Assembly (NCBI GenBank): GCA_963719325.1
Contig: CAVRBW010000025.1
Span: 18,388-82,387, forward strand
From: DATBLE01 sp963719325
Lineage (GTDB): Bacteria; Actinomycetota; Thermoleophilia; Gaiellales; Gaiellaceae
Length of the DNA: 64,000 nt
Direction: 5' to 3'
Each line of letters starts with the position of its first letter. Within the stretch, counting starts at the first letter, position 1. A program made the translations under genes and the position numbers. Shown piece by piece: positions 57,751-64,000 of this stretch. Under the pieces are notes generated by a model. The model was not told the DNA's origin. It ran no database searches and saw nothing but the letters and a program-made list of their open reading frames with translations.

Positions 57751-58893
57751 ATGAAGGTCGAGCCGCTCCTCTACGGCGACCGAAAGGTCTACACGGTGGC
57801 GGCGTTCAATCGCGGCGTCGCAAGCTGGCTGACGCGGCTGCCGACGATCTGGGTGGAGGGCGAGGTGACCGAGCTGCGCCGGCAGGCAGCCTGGCAGACG
57901 GTCTTCTTCACGCTGAAGGATCCGGACAGCGGCGCGTGCCTGGCGGCGGCGATGCCGCGCGGACAGTTCGACGCTCTCCGTCTCGACCTCCAGAACGGTG
58001 AGCGCGTGCACGTCTACGGCCGGCCGGAGCTCTGGGAGCAGAAGGCCGAGCTGCGCCTGCGTGCGCTCTCGATCGAGCGCTTCGGGCTCGGAGAGCATCT
58101 CGCTGCGCTCGAGCGCCTGAAGCAGAAGCTCGCCGCCGAAGGGCTCTTCGCCGAGGAGCGCAAACGAGCGCTGCCGCGCCTGCCGCGCAGGATCGGCCTC
58201 GTCACCGGCAACGACGCCGCCGCCAAGCGCGACGTGCTGGCCACGATCCAGTCGCGGTTCCCTCCCGCCCGGATCGTGGTGGCAGAGACCTACGTGCAGG
58301 GCCCCAGGGCCGCCCAGGCGATCGTCGAGGCGCTGGGCGCGATCTGCGGCGAGCCCGAGGTGGACGTCGTCGTGCTCGCCCGAGGCGGCGGAGGGTTCGA
58401 GGACCTGCTCCCCTTCAGCGACGAGCGGCTCGTCCGCGCGGTCGCGAGCTGCCCGGTGCCGATCGTGACCGCGGTCGGACACGAGCAGGACACGCCGCTC
58501 TGCGACCTCGTCGCCGACCGGCGCGCGTCGACACCGACCGCCGCCGGGAGGCTCGTCGTCCCCGATCTCGACGAGCTGGTCGCCGGGCTGAGCCGCTCTC
58601 GAGAGGCGCTCGCGCGCGGGGCGAGGCGCACCCTCGAACGGCACGCCCAGAGGCTGGCGCACGCCCACGAACGGGTGGGAAGAGCGCCCGCGCTTCTCGT
58701 CGAGCGCCGCCGTGCCGCGCTTGCCCAGGCGGGCGGCCGGCTTCGAGCTCTGTCGCCACGCGCGACGCTGGAGCGCGGGTACGCGATCGTCAGGCGCGAG
58801 GGCGAGCTCGTCCGCGCCGCCGCGGCCGTCTCGGCAGGCGATCCGATCGCGATCGAGGTCGCCGACGGCTCGTTCGGAGCACGCGTCGAATGA
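57751..58893 (+). CDS. xseA: Exodeoxyribonuclease VII large subunit
   Basis: 380 residues. An OB-fold N-terminal part (LPTIWVEGEVTELRRQAAWQ, then VFFTLKD) is followed by the catalytic domain: RRIGLVTGNDAAAKRDVLAT, VVVLARGGGGFEDLLPF and ADRRASTPTAA. A coiled-coil and a short beta end (ATLERGYAIVRREG) close it. With XseB it degrades single-stranded DNA from both ends. The ATG at 57751 is used; an earlier frame opening overlaps MOSC. Confidence 0.95.
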   Translation: MKVEPLLYGDRKVYTVAAFNRGVASWLTRLPTIWVEGEVTELRRQAAWQTVFFTLKDPDSGACLAAAMPRGQFDALRLDLQNGERVHVYGRPELWEQKAELRLRALSIERFGLGEHLAALERLKQKLAAEGLFAEERKRALPRLPRRIGLVTGNDAAAKRDVLATIQSRFPPARIVVAETYVQGPRAAQAIVEALGAICGEPEVDVVVLARGGGGFEDLLPFSDERLVRAVASCPVPIVTAVGHEQDTPLCDLVADRRASTPTAAGRLVVPDLDELVAGLSRSREALARGARRTLERHAQRLAHAHERVGRAPALLVERRRAALAQAGGRLRALSPRATLERGYAIVRREGELVRAAAAVSAGDPIAIEVADGSFGARVE

Positions 58894-59090
58894 CCTACGA
58901 GGAGGCCGAGAAGGAGCTGCTGCAGATCGTCGAGCGGCTCGAGCGCGGCGACGCGGGGCTCGACGAGGCGCTCCGGCTGTGGGAGCGCGGCGAGGAGCTC
59001 TACCGGTTCTGCGCCGCGCAGCTCGACACCGCGGAAGGAAAGATCGAGGAACTGGCAAAACGGGTCGACGCGGCGCGCCCAGCAGAGTAA
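58890..59090 (+). CDS. xseB: Exodeoxyribonuclease VII small subunit
   Basis: 66 residues: MTYEEAEKELLQIVERLERGD, listed as MTYEEAEKELLQIVERL, then GLDEALRLWERGEELYRFCA. The ATG overlaps the xseA stop (ATGA), giving balanced synthesis of the two subunits. Confidence 0.95.
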   Translation: MTYEEAEKELLQIVERLERGDAGLDEALRLWERGEELYRFCAAQLDTAEGKIEELAKRVDAARPAE

Positions 59091-59101
59091 AGTCGCCCGC
59101 A

Positions 59102-59512
59102 ATGGCAGCTCCGGTGGAACTCCTCGGCAGGGTGCCGCTCTTCGCGGAGCTCTCCGACCGCGACGTGAAGAACCTCTCGCAGTCGTTCAAAGAGCGGGAC
59201 TTCTCGGCCGGCGACGTGATCGCCGCGGAAGGGATGCGCGGAGTCGGCTTCTTCGTGATCGAGGCCGGCGAGGTCGTCTACGCCGTCGACGGCGAGGAGA
59301 CGGGCCGCGGCGGGCCCGGCGACTTTTTCGGCGAGATCGCCCTGATCGACGACGGCCCCCGTTCGGCGACCGTCACCGCTGCGACCGACGTGTCCGCCTA
59401 CGGGCTGACCTCCTGGGACTTCCGGGCGATCGTCGAGGAGAACGCGGCGATCGCGTGGCAGCTGCTCCAGGCGCTCGCCAAGCGGCTACGCGCCGCGCAG
59501 CGCTCCTCCTAG
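59102..59512 (+). CDS. Cyclic nucleotide-binding domain protein
   Basis: 136 residues, a single cNMP-binding beta-roll: PLFAELSDRDVKNLSQSFKE, FFVIEAGEVVYAVDGEE, GDFFGEIALIDDGPRSATV (phosphate-binding cassette GEIAL...RSA) and AAIAWQLLQALAKRL as end helix. There is no DNA-binding or kinase domain, so it is a regulatory subunit or sensor of unknown partner. No ribosome site is seen; TAAAGT (the xseB stop region) lies 8 bases before the ATG. Confidence 0.85.
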   Translation: MAAPVELLGRVPLFAELSDRDVKNLSQSFKERDFSAGDVIAAEGMRGVGFFVIEAGEVVYAVDGEETGRGGPGDFFGEIALIDDGPRSATVTAATDVSAYGLTSWDFRAIVEENAAIAWQLLQALAKRLRAAQRSS

Positions 59513-60418
59513 CTCGCTGCCGAGACCGACGAGGTCCTCCTCGGCACGCGCCGGGTCACCACTCAGCTCTCGGAGGGACACTCCCTCCGGGCCCGCCTCC
59601 GACTCCACGCGGCCGCCGAAGACGACGCAGCGCGCGCCTGCATCGCGGCAGCGCCGGGCGACCACCGACGGAGCCTTCCCTTCCCACGTCGTCGCGTCGA
59701 CGGTCCCCTCGCCCGTGACGACGAGGTCGTACGAGGCGGGGTCGAAGCCGAGCAGGTCGAGCACGGCCTCCGCTCCGGGCACGAGCTCGGCGCCCAACGC
59801 CGCGAGCGCCGCTCCGAGCCCGCCGGCCGCCCCCGAGCCGGCCAGCTCCGCATACGGCGCCAGGCGCGTCATCGAGCGCAGCCGGCGTTCGAGCTCGGCC
59901 ACCTGGGCCGGCGATGCGCCCTTCTGGGGCCCGTACAGCCGTGGCGCGTCGTACAGACGCGTCGCGACGTCGCAGAGCACTCGCGTCGGGCCCGGCAGCC
60001 GGTCGAGCACCTCCAGCATGCCGGCGCCACCGTCCATCGTCGCCGTGCCGCCGACGGTCACGACCAGGGGACAGTCCCTGAAACGTTTCATCAACAGCCC
60101 CAGCCCGCGGCTCGAGGCGGCCATCACGTCCAGGCGCTCGCCGTCGAACGGGATCGCCTCCGCCGCCTCCACCACGCGCGTGCCGTCCTCCAGCAGGCCG
60201 ACGCGAGCTGTCCGCGGCCGACCGAACGCGTCGACCGTCTCGTACGGCTCGATGACGTCACATAGCGCGTCGAGCGTGCCCTCGCCGCCGTCGCCGATCG
60301 GCAATGCGTCTGCAGAGACGCCGACCGAGCGAAAACCCCGGACGAGCGCTTCTGCGGCGACCGCCGCCGAAACGCAGCCCTTGAGGCTAGCCGGGCACGC
60401 GAGCGTGCGCGGGCCCAC
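59486..60418 (-). CDS. Glycerate kinase
   Basis: 310 residues from a GTG at 60418. SLKGCVSAAVAAEALVRGF, PIGDGGEGTLDAL, VVTVGGTATMDGGAGMLEVL, GSGAAGGLGAALAALGAELV and VVTGEGTVDATTWEGKAP match type I glycerate kinases (GarK/GlxK). It phosphorylates D-glycerate using ATP. The usual N-terminal APDSFKG appears as ACPASLKG, a changed residue at a conserved Asp. Overlaps the flippase-like gene by 32 bases and the cNMP gene convergently by 27. Confidence 0.88.
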   Translation of the reverse strand: MGPRTLACPASLKGCVSAAVAAEALVRGFRSVGVSADALPIGDGGEGTLDALCDVIEPYETVDAFGRPRTARVGLLEDGTRVVEAAEAIPFDGERLDVMAASSRGLGLLMKRFRDCPLVVTVGGTATMDGGAGMLEVLDRLPGPTRVLCDVATRLYDAPRLYGPQKGASPAQVAELERRLRSMTRLAPYAELAGSGAAGGLGAALAALGAELVPGAEAVLDLLGFDPASYDLVVTGEGTVDATTWEGKAPSVVARRCRDAGARCVVFGGRVESEAGPEGVSLRELSGDPARAEEDLVGLGSELGGALRGA

Positions 60419-61460
60419 GCTCGGAGGCCTCCTCTGACGACGTGTCGTCCTCGTCGTCGGCCGTGACCGCGCCCGGCATCGCACGCAGTCCTGCGAACGA
60501 GAGCCCTTCTCGCGCGAGGAAGACGAGTCCGACGGCGACTCCGACCGAGGCCTCGATCGCCTGCAGGCCGAAGCCGAATGCGATTCCCTTGCCGTAGGCG
60601 ACGCCGTACTGGCGAAGCGGTGTCGCCACCGCGACCTGGACGAGCCCGACGTTGCCGGGCCAGAGCGGCACGACGGTCGCGACGTTCATCAGCAGCAGGA
60701 CGAGGCCGGCCGCAGGCAGGCCCTCGTGGACGTGGAACGCGCGCATCGCGGTCCAGACCGCGAAGAGCTGGCACGTCCAGCCGGCGCACTGGGCGAGGAT
60801 CGCGCTGCTGGCAGCCCTCGGCCGTCGCATGGCCCCGAGCCCCAACCGGCCCATTGTGAGCACTCGTCTGACGGTTCCGAGGCCCTCGAGCCGCGTGTAG
60901 CCGTGCTGCCGCGCGCTGGCGAAGGCGAACAGGAAGAGCCCGACGCCGACCGAGAGCACGACGGCGAGGCTCGTGAACGCCCAGCCCGGGATCTTCGCCG
61001 TGATCAGCACCCAGATCGTCAGCATCACGACCGGAACGAGGTCGAACACGCGGTGTGCGAACACGGTGCCGACGAGCGTCGGCCAGAGGCCTCGACGCCG
61101 GCCGTCCATCCGGCGCGTCAGGACCGCAACGCGTGCGAGCTCGCCCACCCGGCCCGGAAGCACCGCATTCGCGAGCAATCCGACGCAGAACGCCGCGAAG
61201 ACGAGGGGCTTGCGCGGGTGTGGCGGCGGCATGGCCGAGCGGATCACCGTGTCCCACGCGGCCGCGCGCGCCGCGATCGAGACCAGGTTGAACCCGACCG
61301 CTGCCGCGACCCACTCCCAGACGACGGTCGTGAACGCGTCGCTGAAGTCGGCCCAGCGCGGCCCGTGCCACCAGAGCAGGGCGCCGACGCCGCAGAGGAA
61401 CGCCAGGGCGATCGCGAGCCGGATCCACGGCGACCTCAGGACCCGGGGTCGGAACTTCAC
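60387..61460 (-). CDS. Flippase-like membrane protein (LPG synthase TM/YbhN type)
   Basis: 357 residues with about eight hydrophobic segments. ANAVLPGRVGELARVAVLTRR is the conserved loop, and VPLWPGNVGLVQVAVATPLRQY, given as PLWPGNVGLVQVAVATPL, the second hallmark of this family. There is no catalytic domain for lysyl transfer, so it is probably a lipid or glycolipid flippase. A GTG start overlaps the GT4 stop (GTGA), so both probably serve one glycolipid or wall polymer. Confidence 0.85.
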   Translation of the reverse strand: MKFRPRVLRSPWIRLAIALAFLCGVGALLWWHGPRWADFSDAFTTVVWEWVAAAVGFNLVSIAARAAAWDTVIRSAMPPPHPRKPLVFAAFCVGLLANAVLPGRVGELARVAVLTRRMDGRRRGLWPTLVGTVFAHRVFDLVPVVMLTIWVLITAKIPGWAFTSLAVVLSVGVGLFLFAFASARQHGYTRLEGLGTVRRVLTMGRLGLGAMRRPRAASSAILAQCAGWTCQLFAVWTAMRAFHVHEGLPAAGLVLLLMNVATVVPLWPGNVGLVQVAVATPLRQYGVAYGKGIAFGFGLQAIEASVGVAVGLVFLAREGLSFAGLRAMPGAVTADDEDDTSSEEASERGPAHARVPG

Positions 61461-62578
61461 GCGGCGACTTCCTCGTAGATCTGGTGCAGCCGGGCCGCGA
61501 TCGTGTCCCAGGAGTACCGCTCGATCGCCAGGCGCCGGGCGCTGTCGCCGAGCGAGCGGCGCCGTGGCTCGTCCTCGAGCAGGCCGACGAGCGCGTCGGT
61601 GAGCGCCGGCGCGTCGCCCGGCGGCACCAGGACCCCGGTGTCCTCGGTCATCACTGCCTTGTAACCCGGGATGTCGGACGCCACGACCGGAACCGCGCAG
61701 GCGAAGGCGCGCGTCAGCACCATCCCGAAGCTCTCCATCCCCATCGAGGGAGCGGCCAGCGCCTTCGCCCTGAGCAGCTCGCGGGTGAGCTCCTCCTGCG
61801 GGAGGAAGCCGAGGACGTCGATCCCCTCGTGCGGCACGCGGTGGCGCGCGAGCAGAAGCCCGACCGCGAGCGGGTCGGCCCCGACGAGCCGCAGGCGGGC
61901 GCCGGTCCGCCGGTGCACCTCCGGCCAGGCTTTGAGCAGCACGGGCATCCCCTTGCGGGGATCGTGCCGACCGATGAAGACGACGGAGTTCTCGCGGTGA
62001 TCGGGATCGGCCGCCGGCGGGGTCAGGACGCCGTTCGGGATCAGCTCGAAGTCCCAGCCCGGCAGCCAGCGCTGCGCCGACGCCCGCGCCTGCTCGGAGA
62101 CGGCGATCCGGTGGTCGATCCGGTCGAGCAGGAAGCCCCAGAAGTGCAACCCCATCCGCATCCAGCCGAGGGCGCCGGCGGCGTGCCAGGTGGCGACGAG
62201 CGCGCACTTCGCCACGGCGAGCGTCGAGACGCAGATCGCGGGGGTCATCGGCTCGTGCAGGTGGAGGACGTCGAACCTCTCCTCCGCGAAGACACGCTTG
62301 AGCTTGAAGGGGACCTTCGGGTTGAGGACGAGGTTCGGCAGCGAGCCGTTCGCCGGCACGATCACGGTGCGGCCGACGGGGATCACGTCCGGCGGCGGCT
62401 CGTCGTGGCGGCCGTGCCGCGGGTGGAGAGCGCGGGTGAAGGCGCCCGGCGGGTCGTTGCCGATGATCACCTTCACCTCGAGGCCGCGGGCACGCAGCGC
62501 CTCCGCCTTCAGCTCGGCGTGCTCGAGCACGGCGCCCCAGAAGGACCACGAGAACGGCACGACGATGCCCACCTTCAT
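61457..62578 (-). CDS. GT4-family glycosyltransferase
   Basis: 373 residues of GT-B fold. The N-domain begins KVGIVVPFSWSFWGAVLEHA; the C-domain has VVFIGRHDPRKGMPVLLKAW, LLRAKALAAPSMGMESFGMV (donor-binding, with the Glu of EsfG) and ALTDALVGLLEDEP. It resembles phosphatidylinositol mannosyltransferase PimC/PimB-like enzymes, and GDP-mannose is a possible donor (inference). Coupled to the flippase-like gene. Divergent from the deaminase gene, 63 bases apart. Confidence 0.9.
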   Translation of the reverse strand: MKVGIVVPFSWSFWGAVLEHAELKAEALRARGLEVKVIIGNDPPGAFTRALHPRHGRHDEPPPDVIPVGRTVIVPANGSLPNLVLNPKVPFKLKRVFAEERFDVLHLHEPMTPAICVSTLAVAKCALVATWHAAGALGWMRMGLHFWGFLLDRIDHRIAVSEQARASAQRWLPGWDFELIPNGVLTPPAADPDHRENSVVFIGRHDPRKGMPVLLKAWPEVHRRTGARLRLVGADPLAVGLLLARHRVPHEGIDVLGFLPQEELTRELLRAKALAAPSMGMESFGMVLTRAFACAVPVVASDIPGYKAVMTEDTGVLVPPGDAPALTDALVGLLEDEPRRRSLGDSARRLAIERYSWDTIAARLHQIYEEVAA

Positions 62579-62629
62579 CCCCGCGTGAGCCTAGTGCCTA
62601 CGGGCGTGCAGAGCGCGGCGCCGAGACTC

Positions 62630-62635
62630 TATGCT
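62630..62635 (+). promoter_or_regulatory. Possible -10 of a leaderless deaminase message
   Basis: TATGCT, 6 bases, then the GTG at 62642. No ribosome site is present. The spacing is that expected when transcription begins at the start codon. Confidence 0.4.
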
Positions 62636-62641
62636 CGGTCC

Positions 62642-63652
62642 GTGTTCGAGGAGGGTCTCGCCGAGCTGCACACCCACCTCGGCGGCTCGGTGGCGTCGGA
62701 GATTCTCTGGAGCATCGCGCACGAGCAGGGAATCGCGCTGCCGGTCAAGGACTACTGGGAGTTCGACCGGCTGGTGACTGTCTCGGATCCGCGCGGCGTC
62801 CCCGATCTGAACGCCCTGGACGCGATCTACCACTGGACCGAGCTGATCCAGTCGAGCCCACTCGCGGTCGAGCGCTCGGTGCACGCGGCGATCGGCGGCG
62901 CGTACCGCTCGCAGCGGATCACGACGTTCGAGCTGCGCTTCAACCCGATGAAGCGGAACCGCGGCGGCGAGCGTGACCTCGACCACATCATCATGGCCGC
63001 GGTACGCGGGCTCGACATCGCGAGCCTCGAGTACCCGCAGGTCCGAGCGGGGCTGATCCTGATGATGGACCGCACCTTCGACGAGCGGCAGAACCAGATC
63101 ATCGTCGAGAAGGCGATCCGCTACGCCCCGCGGGGAATCGTCGGCGTCGACATCGCCGGCCCGAGGCCGAAGGGCGAGCGCTACCGCTATTCGCAGCTCG
63201 CGCCGCTCGTCGAGGAGGCACGCAGCGCCGGCCTCGGCGTGACGATCCACGTCGGCGAGGAGGGCGGCGAGTACGGCGTCGAGGAGATCGGCGAGGTCGT
63301 CGAGACCCTGCGTCCCGACCGGATCGGCCACGGGATCCTCGCCGCCCGCGAGCCGCAGCTCATGACGGAGCTGCGGGAGCGCGGGATCGTCCTCGAGATC
63401 TGCCCGACCTCGAATCTGCTCACGAAGGCGCTGCCGGACGAGGGCGCCGTCCGCGAGACCTTCCGGACGTTCGTCGAGCACGGCGTCCGGTTCACGATCG
63501 CCACCGACGGCCCGGAGATGATGCGGACGCACCTCCACGACGAGCTCGACCTGCTCCTCCGCATCGGCGCCCTCGACGAGAACGAGCTGCGCGAGGCGAA
63601 CGCGCGCGGGCATGAGTCGAGCTTCGTTCGCGGCTCGGCCGTCGCGGCGTAA
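62642..63652 (+). CDS. Adenosine deaminase-like protein
   Basis: 336 residues from a GTG. LAELHTHLGGSV binds the metal, VTIHVGEEGG holds the catalytic Glu, and RIGHGILA the next His. The last motif reads ATDGPEMMRTH where adenosine deaminases have TDDP: the metal Asp is kept but the neighbouring Asp, which contacts purine N7, is Gly. The enzyme is therefore probably a deaminase of a related but different nucleoside or base (inference). Cytoplasmic. Confidence 0.85.
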   Translation: MFEEGLAELHTHLGGSVASEILWSIAHEQGIALPVKDYWEFDRLVTVSDPRGVPDLNALDAIYHWTELIQSSPLAVERSVHAAIGGAYRSQRITTFELRFNPMKRNRGGERDLDHIIMAAVRGLDIASLEYPQVRAGLILMMDRTFDERQNQIIVEKAIRYAPRGIVGVDIAGPRPKGERYRYSQLAPLVEEARSAGLGVTIHVGEEGGEYGVEEIGEVVETLRPDRIGHGILAAREPQLMTELRERGIVLEICPTSNLLTKALPDEGAVRETFRTFVEHGVRFTIATDGPEMMRTHLHDELDLLLRIGALDENELREANARGHESSFVRGSAVAA

Positions 63653-63701
63653 GCCTTTGAAATACACCGTTCGGTCAATAGCGCTCAAGGAGCAGCCGCA
63701 C

Positions 63702-63707
63702 TAGCCT
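63702..63707 (+). promoter_or_regulatory. Possible -10 of a leaderless luxR-like message
   Basis: TAGCCT, 6 bases, ATG at 63714. A TTGAAA at 63656-63661 is too far upstream to pair well. No ribosome site is visible. Confidence 0.3.
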
Positions 63708-63713
63708 CGCAGG

Positions 63714-63965
63714 ATGCATGGAACAGTGATCGACGCGCCGCCAGGGATCACCGATCGGCAGCGCCAGGTCGTCGCCCTGATCGCCGCTGGGTGCTCGAAC
63801 GAGGAGGTCGCGAAGCGCCTCGAAATCTCGCCGCGCACGGCGAAGGCACACTCAGACGCGCTGCGGCAAAAGCTGGGCGTGCCACGCCGAAGGCAGATCC
63901 CGATCGCCTACCGGATGTTGACGGGGGAGGATCCGCTCCAAGGAACCCTGGCCGGCCTACGGTGA
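63714..63965 (+). CDS. Small LuxR-type HTH protein
   Basis: 83 residues, little more than a DNA-binding domain: GITDRQRQVVALIAAGCSNE, VAKRLEISPRTAKAHSDALR and QKLGVPRRRQIPIAYRML. There is no receiver or ligand domain, so activity probably depends on its amount or a partner. The last 35 bases of the window after its stop show no feature. Confidence 0.82.
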   Translation: MHGTVIDAPPGITDRQRQVVALIAAGCSNEEVAKRLEISPRTAKAHSDALRQKLGVPRRRQIPIAYRMLTGEDPLQGTLAGLR

Positions 63966-64000
63966 TCGAAGTCCCCGTGCCCGTGACTTGGGCTGCGGGC

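Noticed and set aside
1..64000. tRNA, rRNA or tmRNA genes
   Set aside because: I saw no cloverleaf with conserved loop sequences and no rRNA-like stretch on either strand; a covariance-model scan would settle this.

Overview
The window is high-GC bacterial DNA (about two-thirds G+C or more by eye), gene-dense, with many 4-base start/stop overlaps (ATGA, GTGA, TTGA) and many GTG starts. Gene content and order (rplM-rpsI-glmM-glmS, guaB-guaA, a CsoR copper module, LuxR-type regulators, probable leaderless genes) point to an actinobacterium. A deep-branching lineage such as Thermoleophilia/Gaiellales is my best guess; this is inference. There are no rRNA or tRNA genes, no CRISPR array, no phage genes and no transposase. 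The only protein-coding mobile element is an intein.

Layout. 1-2.5 kb: C-terminal part of a secreted subtilase and a short-chain dehydrogenase. 2.5-9 kb (minus strand): a chain from a HAD phosphatase through acpS, nnr, alr and the tRNA nucleotidyltransferase to a methyltransferase and an M29 aminopeptidase. 9-11 kb: an ArfB-like rescue factor and a secreted glycoside hydrolase with a frameshift. 11-15 kb: UDP-GlcNAc precursor genes (glmM, glmS) beside ribosomal proteins S9 and L13; glmS also carries a one-base frameshift. 15-18 kb: a uracil-DNA glycosylase-like protein, a B3/4-domain protein and a phospholipase D-like protein. 17.8-27.1 kb (minus): purine and pyrimidine synthesis (guaA, guaB, pyrF, pyrE) interleaved with a PfkB kinase, a penicillin-binding carboxypeptidase, a LysM protein and HU. 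guaB is interrupted at its catalytic loop by a 376-residue intein with a LAGLIDADG endonuclease domain.

27-31.6 kb: a YihY membrane protein, the overlapping murI-rph-mgtC-rdgB operon and a DUF72 protein. 31.7-41 kb: a glutamine amidotransferase, a rhodanese, and a long minus-strand chain with a GST-like protein, an AlkA-type glycosylase and homogentisate dioxygenase. 40.7-49 kb: a two-component system, an amine oxidase, a fumarylacetoacetase-family hydrolase, a cation efflux protein, BioY, 4-hydroxyphenylpyruvate dioxygenase and a drug/metabolite transporter. Three steps of tyrosine breakdown therefore lie within about 11 kb. 49-53.8 kb: a small conserved-looking protein coupled to FabL, a methyltransferase, and a copper module (42-residue membrane protein, CopZ, CopA, CsoR) with two CsoR-type operators. 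53.8-64 kb: LtrA, a group of uncharacterised small and coiled-coil proteins, MOSC, XseA/XseB, a cyclic-nucleotide-binding protein, glycerate kinase, a flippase-like protein with its glycosyltransferase, an adenosine deaminase-like enzyme and a small LuxR-type protein.

The most unusual content is non-coding. (1) A modular family of G-rich hairpin repeats occupies at least nine intergenic gaps between 2.5 and 46.9 kb. (2) A second family of about 160-bp double palindromes has three copies in 3.5 kb; one is read in frame inside a histidine kinase gene. (3) Two unrelated genes (31.72 and 49.11 kb) have their start codon inside a near-perfect 14-15-bp inverted repeat with a 5-base loop. (4) A terminator-like hairpin lies just before rplM. 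Several single-base indels (glmS, the glycoside hydrolase, probably guaA) may be consensus errors and should be checked before any gene is called broken. No gap longer than about 300 bases is empty; the longest, 50829-51158, holds a small gene and two operators.
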